Positions 1 to 7,673 of a stretch of 33,240 nt of DNA are shown in pieces. The DNA comes from Geminicoccaceae bacterium. Its GTDB lineage: Bacteria; Pseudomonadota; Alphaproteobacteria; Geminicoccales; Geminicoccaceae. The stretch lies in NCBI GenBank assembly GCA_020446525.1, contig JAGREO010000039.1:1-33240 (forward strand), in the 5' to 3' direction. Numbering within the stretch: the first letter of the stretch is position 1; every line of letters begins with the position of its first letter. The notes below the pieces were generated by a model that searched no databases, had not been told where the DNA came from, and was given only the letters and a program-made list of their open reading frames with translations. The translations under genes were made by a program, and so were the position numbers.

Positions 1-234
1 GACAGCTCAGCTACACCACGCAGTGGGACACGACCCGGCTTGGATCGGATGCATGTCTCTCAGATCGCTACGCGCCTGGAGCGGGATGGACTGATCGAGC
101 GCACACCCTCGGAAGCCGACCATCGATCGAAACGCGTTCGGCTCACCTCGTCGGGACACGACCGGTTGGTAAGCGCGATGCCCGTGGTCGAGGCTCATGA
201 CCGGGAGTTCTTCCGTAACACGACGACGCCATAG
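1..234 (+). pseudogene. MarR-family regulator, partial and probably decayed
   Basis: The frame is open from the left edge to TAG at 232-234. It contains LDRMHVSQIATRLERDGLIE followed by the wing-like RTPSEADHRSKRVRLTSSG, which is the recognition helix and beta-wing of a MarR-type winged-helix DNA-binding domain. Upstream of TTG at 40 this frame no longer resembles MarR. Frame 2 does, reading TAQLHHAVG up to base 28, so 11 extra bases (29-39) appear to split the helix-turn-helix. After DREFF the frame stops early, while another frame continues DDAIARDPAELRSN, as expected for the C-terminal helix. Two frame breaks suggest a pseudogene, though a partial intact gene starting at TTG 40 cannot be excluded. 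The upstream half is outside the window. Confidence 0.5.
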
Positions 235-262
235 CCCGCGATCCTGCGGAACTGCGTAGCAA

Positions 263-285
263 CTCGGGTTCGGAACCGGGTCGAG
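263..285. terminator. weak hairpin between convergent genes
   Basis: CTCG at 263-266 pairs with CGAG at 282-285, and GGTT pairs with AACC inside, leaving a small bulge. It lies in the 66-base gap between the MarR remnant and the end of the exonuclease gene. There is no T-run, so a terminator role is only inferred from its place between convergent genes. Confidence 0.22.
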
Positions 286-300
286 GATCGAAGTTCCGTC

Positions 301-1374
301 TCAAGCGTCCTCCTCCTCGTAGCCCACCATCGCCAGCGCCCGGGCCTCGATGCCGCGTACCTCGAGCGCACGGGCCAACGCCTCCTCGCGGCCGTGGGTG
401 ATCCACACCTCTTGGGCACCGGTGGCCACACAACTCGCGATCAAGCCGTCCCAGTCGGCATGGTCGGAAAGTACGAGCGGCAGCTCCACGCCGCGCTGAC
501 GGGCCCGCTGCTTGACCCGCATCCAGCCCGAGGCCATCGCCACGAGCGGATCGGGCAACCGCCGGGCCCAGCGGTCGGCGATGGCGGAAGGCGGCGCCAG
601 GACGATCTCACCGGCCAGTTCGGCACGCACCCTGCCCCGCCCGCCGGCCGCGACGTCGATCGTCGCCGGGCGCAGATCGCCGAGCCTCACACCGTGCGCC
701 TCATAGAGCGCGCACAAGGGCATCAGCGCGCCGTGCAGCCAGATCGGCCGGTCGTAGCCAGCCCGCCGCAATTCGGCGATCAGGCGCTGCGCCTTGCCCA
801 GTGCATAAGCGCCCACCACGTGGCAGCGTCCGGTGAAGAGATGGCGACTGTCCAGCAGTTTGGCGATCTCGCCGGCGGGCTCGGGATGGCGGAAGACCGG
901 CAGGGCGAAGGTGGCCTCGGTGACGAAGACGTCGCACGGCACCGGCGCGAAGGCGGCACAGGTCGGATCGGCCACGTCCTTGTAGTCGCCCGAGCAGACC
1001 AGCCGCGCACCCTCATGCTCGATCAGCACCTGCGCCGAGCCGAGTACGTGGCCGGCCGGCAGCAGCGTGACCCTGGTCTCCCCCACCTCGATCGTCTCGC
1101 CATAGGCCGCCGCCTGTTGCCGACGCCCCGCCCCCTGCCCCAGCCGGGCGCGCATCACCGCCAGCGTCTCGGTCGTCGCCAGCACCCGGTCGTGTCCCGG
1201 ACGCGCATGGTCGGCATGACCGTGGGTGACGATCGCCCGTTCCACCGGCCGCAGCGGATCGACGAAAAAGCCGCCCGGCCGGACGAAGAGCCCTTCGGGC
1301 CGGACTTCCGTCCATCGGGCGGGATGCCGGCCACCCGAATTTCCGGGAGCGGAACGACGGGCCCGATCGATCAT
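301..1374 (-). CDS. ligase-associated DNA exonuclease (metallo-beta-lactamase fold)
   Basis: A 357-residue protein with the metal-binding HGHADH motif at residues 51-56. Further conserved elements are the histidine in LLPAGHVLGS, the aspartate in CSGDYKD, and the C-terminal LSDHADWDG and WITHGREE segments. This is the layout of the beta-CASP-like exonucleases that bacteria usually encode beside a cisplatin-resistance-type ATP-dependent DNA ligase and an Lhr-like helicase. Those proteins are thought to form a DNA-repair pathway. The start at 1374 is chosen because GGAGG lies 6 bases upstream; the frame stays open for 46 further codons to 1512, but that extension reads into the repeat array and is arginine-rich and unlike the family. 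The ligase partner is not adjacent here but lies 20 kb away at 21594-23378. Confidence 0.88.
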   Translation of the reverse strand: MIDRARRSAPGNSGGRHPARWTEVRPEGLFVRPGGFFVDPLRPVERAIVTHGHADHARPGHDRVLATTETLAVMRARLGQGAGRRQQAAAYGETIEVGETRVTLLPAGHVLGSAQVLIEHEGARLVCSGDYKDVADPTCAAFAPVPCDVFVTEATFALPVFRHPEPAGEIAKLLDSRHLFTGRCHVVGAYALGKAQRLIAELRRAGYDRPIWLHGALMPLCALYEAHGVRLGDLRPATIDVAAGGRGRVRAELAGEIVLAPPSAIADRWARRLPDPLVAMASGWMRVKQRARQRGVELPLVLSDHADWDGLIASCVATGAQEVWITHGREEALARALEVRGIEARALAMVGYEEEDA

Positions 1375-1502
1375 CGCACGCCTCCGCCTCGACCAATATT
1401 TGCGTTCATCAACGCCCTTCCTTCCGGTCGTCCGTTCCCGGCCGGCTCGCGCCTCGCCCACCCGCACGGAGACCGTCGACCCAGTCACTCTGCGTGGCGG
1501 GC
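1375..1502. other. upstream region of the exonuclease gene
   Basis: No gene is supported in these 128 bases. They hold the exonuclease ribosome-binding site (GGAGG on the minus strand) and must contain its promoter, but no convincing -35/-10 pair is visible. Confidence 0.4.
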
Positions 1503-1937
1503 TTCGGTACATCGTTCACAAGAGAGCCCTCGTCCAGACTCGGTACATCGTTCACATCCTCGGGCGACCGCTCGTTCGAGAGAGCTCATGAGCCCGTTCA
1601 TCCACGGCGTCACGCCCGAGTGCCGGCGCGGATTCGCAGAGTCCATACCATTCGGTACATCGTTCACATCTTTCGTTCGAACCCCTTATGGCGGCAAGCG
1701 GAGGCGCATGGGCTCGAGGCGTGCCCGGCGGTCGTCCCGTTCGGTACATCGTTCACGGGGGGCGCCCCTTCGGGGCGGCGATTCGGTACATCGTTCACAA
1801 TCCACAAGCTGTCGCCATCGGCCGCCCGAGCCGTGAAAACCATCCACAGGACTCGGTACATCGTTCACATCGATTCGGTACATCGTTCACGTTTCGACTC
1901 GGTACATCGTTCACACATATTCGGTACATCATTCACA
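1503..1937 (+). repeat. array of nine 18-bp direct repeats (iteron-like or transposase-binding)
   Basis: The unit is YTCGGTACATCGTTCACA. Copies begin at 1503, 1539, 1651, 1740, 1782, 1852, 1874, 1898 and 1920, all in the same direction. The core GGTACATCGTTCAC is unchanged in eight of them; the last has ATT for GTT. The copies at 1740 and 1874 lack only the final A. Start-to-start distances are 36, 112, 89, 42, 70, 22, 24 and 22 bases, so the last four sit about two helical turns apart. On the minus strand each unit reads TGTGAACGATGTACCGA. The irregular spacing and lack of unique spacers exclude a CRISPR array. Either iterons of a replication origin or multiple transposase-binding sites at the end of an IS21/IS481-like element would fit. 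No transposase or rep gene lies nearby. Confidence 0.85.
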
Positions 1938-2326
1938 TTTCTTGCCGCAAACCATTGAGATAAAAGAATGATTAGCGCCTATAACTCTCTAACAGACTCT
2001 TCTCTAACGTTCTAACGCCGAATCGCCACCTGCGACGACGGAGTTCGGCCCCCGATCGAGCCTCCATCGCAAGGCTCCAAGACGCTCGAAGCCGGGTGGA
2101 GTTTGCTTCGCACACATCATCGATGCGCCCGTGCAGAAGCAGGCTTGCAACGAGGTCGGAGAAGATCGGAGGCCGGTTCCCTTCGACCTCCGTCCCCGAC
2201 TCTTCGTCCTCATGGTGAAGAGGAAAACGGCATTGGGTTACGCAATCCGAGCGAAGCACGAGCCGTGTTAACCCATGAAAAGGACGAGAAGGCGACACTG
2301 AGGGCTCCTCGTCTCCTCTGATTCGT
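1938..2326 (+). other. low-GC stretch and non-coding leader before the glycosyltransferase gene
   Basis: No credible gene is seen. Bases 1938-2010 are clearly AT-richer than the rest of the window and abut the repeat array. A weak promoter-like pair, TTGAGA (1955-1960) and TATAAC (1980-1985), has a poor 19-base spacer. Downstream there are long-range complementary segments TGGGTTA (2234-2240) and TAACCCA (2269-2275), followed by GACGAG with CTCGTC, and then the intrinsic terminator at 2327. This could be a short non-coding transcript or an attenuated leader of the gene at 2392. Short frames here (for example 19 codons from ATG 2212) lack ribosome-binding sites. Confidence 0.35.
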
Positions 2327-2361
2327 GGCCGGCGACCCTTCTCGTCGCCGGCCATTTTTTT
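2327..2361 (+). terminator. intrinsic terminator upstream of the WecG-like gene
   Basis: A perfect 10-bp stem, GGCCGGCGAC (2327-2336) with GTCGCCGGCC (2344-2353), has a 7-base loop and is followed by A and seven T (2355-2361). It points along the plus strand and ends 30 bases before the start codon at 2392. No upstream plus-strand gene needs a terminator, so it ends either a small non-coding RNA or an attenuated leader. Confidence 0.85.
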
Positions 2362-2391
2362 CGGGCGGAGACATTCGGGAGGTCTTCGCCC

Positions 2392-3150
2392 ATGCAGTCC
2401 GTCAGGCTCTTCGGTCTGCCCTTGACCGCAACGACCCGTAGCGACGCCATCGTCGAGGCCGTGCGCGACGCCTGGGACACGAACCGCCCTCTCTCGATCA
2501 CCTTCGTCAATCCCCTCGCCTGGACGCTGGCGCGTCGCGACGAGGCTTATGTCGGCCTTCTGGACCGCATGGACATGGTCCTGCCCGACGGGATCGGTGT
2601 GGTCGCCGTCGCCCGCCGGCTGCTGCGCCAACCGCTCGAGCGCTTCAGCTTCGACGCCTCCTCGCTCTATCATCCGGTCATGGCCGAACTCGCCGACGGC
2701 AAGCATGGTCTGTTCGTCATCGGCGCCGCACCCGGTGTCGCCGAGCGCGCCTGTGGGCGTATCAGGGCGCGTTATCCGGAAATCCGCATCGTCGGGTGCC
2801 TCGACGGCTTCACGGGCGCCGAGGAGGCCCTGCAGCGCGTCCGGGAGGCACCTGCGGACATGGTCCTTTGCGGCATGGGGGCACCGCACCAGGAAAAGCT
2901 CCTGCTGGCGTTGCGCGAGGCGGGTTTTCGCGGCGTGGCCTTCACCTGCGGCGGCTTTCTCGATCAGTTGGCCCAGAGCGAGACCTATTACCCCGCCTGG
3001 ATCGACCATCTCGAGTTGCGCTGGCTCTGGCGCATCGTCAAGGAGCCGCGCCGCCTCTTCAGACGCTATGCGCTCGACTATCAGCCGTTCGTCCGGTTGA
3101 GCCTCGCGGCCCTGCTCACCGGACGCTCACGACACGGCGAACCGGCCTGA
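2392..3150 (+). CDS. WecG/TagA/CpsF-family glycosyltransferase
   Basis: A 252-residue protein of the GT26 (WecG/TagA/CpsF) family, whose members add a sugar to a lipid-linked glycan intermediate on the cytoplasmic face of the membrane. Recognisable elements are ITFVNPLAW near residue 40, the LPDGIGVV motif with the proposed catalytic aspartate near residue 64, the FVIGAAPGVAE nucleotide-binding loop, LCGMGAPHQEKLL, and the C-terminal WLWRIVKEPRRLFRRY stretch implicated in membrane association. Length is typical. GGGAGG lies 8 bases before ATG 2392. It stands alone, behind a terminator and with aroE convergent downstream. Exopolysaccharide or capsule assembly is likely, given the Wzc-like kinase further along, but the sugar cannot be told from sequence. 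Confidence 0.88.
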   Translation: MQSVRLFGLPLTATTRSDAIVEAVRDAWDTNRPLSITFVNPLAWTLARRDEAYVGLLDRMDMVLPDGIGVVAVARRLLRQPLERFSFDASSLYHPVMAELADGKHGLFVIGAAPGVAERACGRIRARYPEIRIVGCLDGFTGAEEALQRVREAPADMVLCGMGAPHQEKLLLALREAGFRGVAFTCGGFLDQLAQSETYYPAWIDHLELRWLWRIVKEPRRLFRRYALDYQPFVRLSLAALLTGRSRHGEPA

Positions 3151-3241
3151 GCGGAGGAGCACATCTTCGCGCCGTCGCTCCCGGTCTCGCCGCCCGTATA
3201 TCACCGGTTCCCCTCCGGCTTCGTGCGCCCGGCGTTGCGCA

Positions 3242-4120
3242 TCAGCCTCCGAGCCGCTCGAGCAGGAGTGCACGCGTCGCCTCGTCCACCGCAGGCTCGC
3301 TTCCGCCCCAATGACGAAAACCCGGCGCCGCCTGATGCAACAGCATGCCGAGACCGTCGACGGTGCGCAGACCGCGCAGCCGGGCAGCGCGCAGCAGCGG
3401 TGTCCAGAGCGGCACATAGACGAGATCGGCCACCACCGCGTCGGTGGGCAGCGCGTCCAGGGCCAGATCGAGCGGCGGCTGGCCGTTCATGCCCAGACTG
3501 GTGCCGTTGACTGCAAGCCCGGCGCCGCCCAGTGCCGCTTCACGATCCTCCCAGTCCACGACCTCGACCCGCGCGTCGCTCCAGGAGGCGAGTGCGGCGG
3601 CCAGCTCCTCGGCGTGCGCGCGCGTCCGGTTGATCAGCCGAACATGACCGATCCGCGCCTCGATCAGGCTGCAGGCGACGGCTCGCGCCGCGCCGCCGGT
3701 GCCGACGATCACCGCCGGCCGGCCACGACCCGTCCCGACGACGTCCCGCCAGCCGGGTGCCCGGCTTTCCAGATTGGCGAGAAAGCCGTAGCCGTCGGTG
3801 TTGCGGCCGAGCCTGCGGCCTTCGGCATCGATCAATACCGTGTTGACGGCACCCATCCGCTCGGCCGTTTCATCCGCTTCGTCGACCAGAGCGAAGGCGC
3901 GTTGCTTGTGCGGGATGGTGACGTTGACGCCGGCGAAGCCCAGCTTCGGCAGGGCGGCGAAAGCCTCTTCGAAATCCTCGGGCCGCACCGCCAGAGGTAC
4001 GTAGAACCCTGCGACCCCGGCCCGCGCGAACCAGTGCCCGTGCAGCACCGGTGAGAGCGAATGGCCGATCGGCCAGCCGATCACGCCCGCCAGCCGCGTT
4101 CCGCCGTCGATCCCTCTCAT
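3242..4120 (-). CDS. aroE: shikimate dehydrogenase
   Basis: A 292-residue NADP-dependent shikimate dehydrogenase, which reduces 3-dehydroshikimate to shikimate in the chorismate pathway in the cytoplasm. The N-terminal substrate domain has GWPIGHSLSPVLH, with the shikimate-binding SLS, and NVTIPHK with the catalytic lysine; the partner aspartate is in RNTDGYG. The nucleotide domain has VIVGTGGAARAV (GxGGxxxA) and LINRTRAHAEEL, where NRT is the usual NADP-phosphate contact. The start at 4120 overlaps the stop of the upstream lysE-like gene by ATGA, so translation is probably coupled. In many alphaproteobacteria aroE lies beside coaE and dnaQ; that arrangement is not present here. Confidence 0.95.
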   Translation of the reverse strand: MRGIDGGTRLAGVIGWPIGHSLSPVLHGHWFARAGVAGFYVPLAVRPEDFEEAFAALPKLGFAGVNVTIPHKQRAFALVDEADETAERMGAVNTVLIDAEGRRLGRNTDGYGFLANLESRAPGWRDVVGTGRGRPAVIVGTGGAARAVACSLIEARIGHVRLINRTRAHAEELAAALASWSDARVEVVDWEDREAALGGAGLAVNGTSLGMNGQPPLDLALDALPTDAVVADLVYVPLWTPLLRAARLRGLRTVDGLGMLLHQAAPGFRHWGGSEPAVDEATRALLLERLGG

Positions 4121-4728
4121 CGCTCGGCCAGGGCCAGCCTGGCACCCAGGGCCACGAACGCGGCGGCGAAGGAGCGACGCAGCCAGGCCAGGACGGACGG
4201 CCGCTCGATCACCTGCCGGCGTATCGTGGCCGCCGCCACGCCATAGCCGACGAAGACGACGAAAGTGAGACCCATGAAGACCGCGCTGAGCTCGAGCATG
4301 CGCAGCACCGGCGCGGTGGCTCGCGGATCGACGAATTGCGGCAGGAAGGCCAGAAAGAAGATCGAGAGCTTGGGGTTGAGCAGATTGACCAGGATCGCCG
4401 CCAGGATCGTCCGGCCCGTCGAGCGTGGCGCCCGCCTCTCGTCGATCTCCAGCGGCCCGCGCTCCTCGAGCACCGCCCAGGCCATGTAGAGCAGCCAGAC
4501 GACGCCGGCGATCTTGAAGATCTGGAAAGCGAGCGCGCTCACGTGCAGGAGTGCCGCCAGCCCGGTAACGGCAGCGACGATGTGCGGCACGATTCCGAGT
4601 GTGCAGCCCGCCGCGGCGACGAGGGCGGTACGGCTGCCGCCGGCCAGCCCGGCCGCGAGCGTGAACAGCACGCCGGTGCCCGGTGCGATCACCACGATCA
4701 GCGAGGTCAGAAGAAATTCGAGGCTCAA
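4117..4728 (-). CDS. LysE-family amino-acid/metabolite exporter
   Basis: A 203-residue inner-membrane protein with about six hydrophobic segments. Family marks are the N-terminal IVVIAPGTGVLFTLAAGLAG, the GVVWLLYMAWAVL helix and LVNLLNPKLSIFFLAFLPQF, the conserved NPK segment of LysE/RhtB translocators. These export amino acids or related small molecules. The start is TTG at 4728, supported by AGGGAGG five bases upstream; no better ATG lies near. It is the first gene of a two-gene minus-strand unit with aroE (4-base overlap) and diverges from creatinase. The substrate is unknown. Confidence 0.87.
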   Translation of the reverse strand: MSLEFLLTSLIVVIAPGTGVLFTLAAGLAGGSRTALVAAAGCTLGIVPHIVAAVTGLAALLHVSALAFQIFKIAGVVWLLYMAWAVLEERGPLEIDERRAPRSTGRTILAAILVNLLNPKLSIFFLAFLPQFVDPRATAPVLRMLELSAVFMGLTFVVFVGYGVAAATIRRQVIERPSVLAWLRRSFAAAFVALGARLALAER

Positions 4729-4854
4729 CGCGCCCTCCCTTCGTCCCGGTCTCGCCTCGCCACGAATTCGAGGCTAGAGGAGGTGCCGAACGAGCGCCAG
4801 CCGTTCTCGCCCGATACACACGAACTGGGTGCGCACGAACCTGGAGGAAAAGCC
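4729..4854. promoter_or_regulatory. divergent control region between lysE-like gene and creatinase
   Basis: These 126 bases must carry promoters in both directions. Ribosome-binding sites are clear at both ends: AGGGAGG for the minus gene and GGAGG (4843-4847) for the plus gene. No strong -35/-10 pair or operator is visible. The 11-mer AATTCGAGGCT occurs at 4715-4725 and again at 4765-4775. Confidence 0.4.
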
Positions 4855-6066
4855 GTGAAGAACATGCCGGACCTGATCGAGATCGAGAACGGAACGCCGG
4901 TCGAGGGCACTTTCTCGAAGGCCGAAATGGAAAGCCGGCTGACCAGACTGCGCCGGCTGATGGACGAGACGGGCGTCGGCGCCGTCCTCTTCACTTCCTA
5001 TCATAACATCGACTATTATGCCGATTTTCTCTATTGCTCGTTCGGACGCAAATACGGACTGGTCGTCACCCGAGACAGGCTCGTCTCGATCTCGGCCAAT
5101 ATAGACGGTGGTCAGCCTTGGCGACGGACCTTCGGCCACGACAACCTCGTCTATACCGACTGGCGACGGGACAATTATTTCCGGGCGGTGAAACAGCTCG
5201 TCGGTACGGCCGGGGTGGTCGGCATCGAGTACGATCATCTCGATCTGCAGACCATGAAGAAACTCGAAGATGCCCTGCCCTCGGTGCGCTTCGTCGACGT
5301 CTCTTCGGGCGTCATGCGCCTGCGGATGATCAAGTCGGCCGAGGAGATCACCCACATCACCGCCATGGCGGCGGTCGCCGACAAGGGCGGCGAGGCCTGC
5401 CGCGAGGCGATCGCGCCCGGCGTGCCCGAGCACGAGGTGGCGCTCGCCTCGACCGGCGCCATGGTGCGGGAGATCGCAAAGATATGGCCGCATGCCGAGC
5501 TGATGGACACGTGGACGTGGTTCCAGTCCGGCTCGAACACCGATGGTGCGCACAATCCGGTGACCTCGAGGCGGATCGAGGAAGGCGACATCTTGAGCCT
5601 CAACTGCTTTCCCATGGTCTCCGGCTATTACGTGGCGCTCGAGCGAACGCTGTTCTGCCGTCGTGCGAGCGATGCGCACCGGCGTCTTTGGGAGATCAAT
5701 TGTCGGGTGCACGACGAAGGCAAGAAGCTGCTGGTGCCCGGTGCCCGGTGCATGGACGTGGCGCACGCCCTGAACGAGATCTATGCCGAGCACGATCTGC
5801 TGCACCGCCGGACCTTCGGCTACGGCCACAGTTTCGGCGTGCTCTGCCACTATTACGGCCGTGAAGCCGGGCTCGAGCTCAGGGAGGACGTCGAGACCGT
5901 GCTCGAGCCCGGCATGGTGGTGTCGATGGAGCCGATGATCATGATCCCCGAGGGCGAACCCGGTGCCGGCGGCTACCGCGAGCACGACATCCTGGTGATC
6001 ACCGAGGACGGCAACACCAACATCACTCATTTCCCCTACGGCCCGGCGCACAACATCGTCGGTTGA
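4855..6066 (+). CDS. creatinase (creatine amidinohydrolase)
   Basis: A 403-residue protein, the same length as Pseudomonas creatinase, which hydrolyses creatine to sarcosine and urea. It belongs to the M24 pita-bread fold but is metal-independent. It keeps long near-identical segments: TSYHNIDYYADFLYCSFGR, ISANIDGGQPWRRT, LMDTWTWFQSGSNTDGAHNP (with the catalytic histidine, residue 233 here), RTFGYGHSFG, and SMEPMIMIPEGEPGAGGYRE. The start is GTG 4855, with GGAGG seven bases upstream; the in-frame ATG at 4864 is less well placed. No sarcosine oxidase or creatininase gene accompanies it in the window, so the rest of the pathway must be encoded elsewhere. Confidence 0.95.
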   Translation: MKNMPDLIEIENGTPVEGTFSKAEMESRLTRLRRLMDETGVGAVLFTSYHNIDYYADFLYCSFGRKYGLVVTRDRLVSISANIDGGQPWRRTFGHDNLVYTDWRRDNYFRAVKQLVGTAGVVGIEYDHLDLQTMKKLEDALPSVRFVDVSSGVMRLRMIKSAEEITHITAMAAVADKGGEACREAIAPGVPEHEVALASTGAMVREIAKIWPHAELMDTWTWFQSGSNTDGAHNPVTSRRIEEGDILSLNCFPMVSGYYVALERTLFCRRASDAHRRLWEINCRVHDEGKKLLVPGARCMDVAHALNEIYAEHDLLHRRTFGYGHSFGVLCHYYGREAGLELREDVETVLEPGMVVSMEPMIMIPEGEPGAGGYREHDILVITEDGNTNITHFPYGPAHNIVG

Positions 6067-6121
6067 GCCGGCGAACGAGCATGAAGCAACCCGGGATCGT
6101 TACGGAAACGCAAGCGCTCGC

Positions 6122-6643
6122 ATGAGTGGTCTTCTCGGCGAATGGGTCGATCACTTCTTTCGCCTCGCCTACAGGCTCGGTTACCCCCTCGCCCGGCGGT
6201 GGTGGCGCTGGACCGGCGGACGGGCGCAGGGTGCAGCCGTGGCGCTGCGGGTGAACGGAGCGCTCCTGGTGGTCCGGGAATCCTATCGCGACGGCCTCGG
6301 CCTGCCCGCCGGCGGGCGGGCGGCGGGCGAGAGCGCACGCGAGGCGGCCGTGCGCGAGCTGGCCGAGGAGGTCGGTGTGCGGTTGCGTGTCGAACAATTG
6401 ACCCTAGTGCGTGAGCGCACGTTCAGATGGCACGGCCGGCAGATCACCGACAGCCTGTTCGAGGCGGTGCTCGACGAACGGCCGGCGGTCGCGGTCGACC
6501 GGCGGGAGATCATCTGGGCCGGCTGGATGGCGCTCGCCGACATCCCCTCGAGCGACGCTCAGCCGACCCTGCGTTTCTATCTCTCGGAACGACGATCTCC
6601 GAGGGCCGATCGGAACGAGGCGCCGGTCTTAACCGGGCGGTAA
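6122..6643 (+). CDS. Nudix hydrolase
   Basis: A 173-residue protein with a perfect Nudix box (Gx5Ex7REUxEExGU) in GGRAAGESAREAAVRELAEE followed by VGV, near residues 62-84. Nudix enzymes hydrolyse nucleoside diphosphates linked to another moiety; the box binds the metal. The N-terminal 35 residues, basic and aromatic (HFFRLAYRLGYPLARRWWRW), precede the fold, an extension seen in NUDIX proteins sometimes described as membrane-associated. The substrate cannot be assigned. It lies 55 bases after creatinase on the same strand and may be cotranscribed. No good ribosome-binding site is seen before ATG 6122. Confidence 0.88.
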   Translation: MSGLLGEWVDHFFRLAYRLGYPLARRWWRWTGGRAQGAAVALRVNGALLVVRESYRDGLGLPAGGRAAGESAREAAVRELAEEVGVRLRVEQLTLVRERTFRWHGRQITDSLFEAVLDERPAVAVDRREIIWAGWMALADIPSSDAQPTLRFYLSERRSPRADRNEAPVLTGR

Positions 6644-6782
6644 GGTTCGAGCGCTAGAGTGACGATCGGATATTCGAGCGTGCCGCGCCCGTCCGATCGG
6701 TGGCCGCCCTCCCCTTGCCCCGAGTGCCGACGGCGAGCGCTGCGGACTCTCGATCCCCGCGGACCAGTGACGAGGAGTGGCG

Positions 6783-7673
6783 ATGCGTCTCGCCTATACG
6801 ATCAGCGGCTACAAGCAGCCGAGCCAGTTCCGCTGGCTGCTGGAGGCCGTCTGGCACGCGGACGATCTTTTCGCGGTGCACGTCGACGCACGCACGCCGG
6901 AGCCCGTGTTCCAGGCCTTCCAGAGAGTCGCGGCGGGTCGCTCCAACGTCTTTTTCGTCGCGCGCGAGCGGGTGGTCTGGATGGGGTCGGGCCTGCTGCG
7001 TGCGGAACTGCGAATGATCCGGCGGCTGTTGAGCGAGCCCGGCGGCTTCGATCACCTGATCGCGCTCTCCATGCAATGCTACCCCTTGAAGCGACGCGAA
7101 GCGATCGTGGCCGAGCTCGAACGTGAGCCGTGCCGGAACTTCATCCGTATGCTCGAGCTTCACGATCAGCCCTTCGAGGTGCGCCGGCGGCCCTATCTGA
7201 TGAGCTTCGAGCGGGCCGACAAGGTGCTGCGCACGCCCCTGCCCCGGCTGGTGCCGAAATCCACGCCGATCCGCTTCAAGGGCTCGTGGTGGCGCGTGCT
7301 GAGCCGGGATTTCTGCCGCTGGCTGGTCGACGATCCGATCACCGTGCGCTACGCGGCCTTCCTGGCGCACGTCCGTGCTCCCGACGAGCTGTTCTTTCAG
7401 AACCTGATCATGGCTTCGCCGTTCGCCGCCACCCTGGCGGACGATCACCGTCACGAGATCACCTGGACGGGCCGCGGCGGCAGCCCGGACACTGTGGGCA
7501 TGGCCGACCTGCCGCGGCTCGAGGCGTCGCCCATGTGGTTCACCCGCAAGGTCGACGAGATCGTCGACCGGCCGGTCCTCGAACGTCTCGCCGCCCGTAT
7601 CGGCGCCCCGGTTCCGCCGCCGGTCGGGATCGGGGACGACGAAGCCGGTTCGAGAGAGGTTGCCGCCGCATGA
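6783..7673 (+). CDS. GT14-like (core-2/I-branching) glycosyltransferase
   Basis: A 296-residue protein of the core-2/I-branching GlcNAc-transferase / xylosyltransferase-like family (GT14). Marks are the N-terminal LAYTISGYKQPSQFRWLL, HVDARTPEPV (where many members have HVDxK), a run near ALSMQCYPLK, the family-typical FKGSWWRVLSRDFCRWLV, and RAPDELFFQNLIMAS with the catalytic acidic pair. Bacterial members usually act in surface-polysaccharide synthesis. The start is ATG 6783, with GAGG seven bases upstream; GTG 6777 is possible. Its stop overlaps the next start as ATGA (7670-7673), so the two proteins are probably made together. Confidence 0.85.
   Translation: MRLAYTISGYKQPSQFRWLLEAVWHADDLFAVHVDARTPEPVFQAFQRVAAGRSNVFFVARERVVWMGSGLLRAELRMIRRLLSEPGGFDHLIALSMQCYPLKRREAIVAELEREPCRNFIRMLELHDQPFEVRRRPYLMSFERADKVLRTPLPRLVPKSTPIRFKGSWWRVLSRDFCRWLVDDPITVRYAAFLAHVRAPDELFFQNLIMASPFAATLADDHRHEITWTGRGGSPDTVGMADLPRLEASPMWFTRKVDEIVDRPVLERLAARIGAPVPPPVGIGDDEAGSREVAAA

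Noticed and set aside
394-1836. Long plus-strand frame opposite the exonuclease
   Set aside because: It is antisense to a gene with clear catalytic motifs, has proline/arginine/glutamine-rich composition and no recognisable domain; such shadow frames are common in GC-rich DNA.
1800-1848. DnaA boxes
   Set aside because: The two ATCCACA words (1800, 1842) match the consensus at only 7 of 9 positions and are too weak to call alone; mentioned only as part of the origin hypothesis.
1503-1937. CRISPR array
   Set aside because: The repeats are only 18 bp, spacing varies from 22 to 112 bases, and no cas gene or regular unique spacers are present.
1485-1963. Protein frames through the repeat array on both strands
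   Set aside because: They are created by the repeated DNA word itself (MYR, NDVP, GTSFT or RYIVH repeats), lack ribosome-binding sites and overlap one another in several frames.
4715-4775. Direct repeat AATTCGAGGCT as an operator
   Set aside because: There are two copies 50 bases apart, one inside the lysE-like gene; with no symmetry or further copies, this is too little to support a site.
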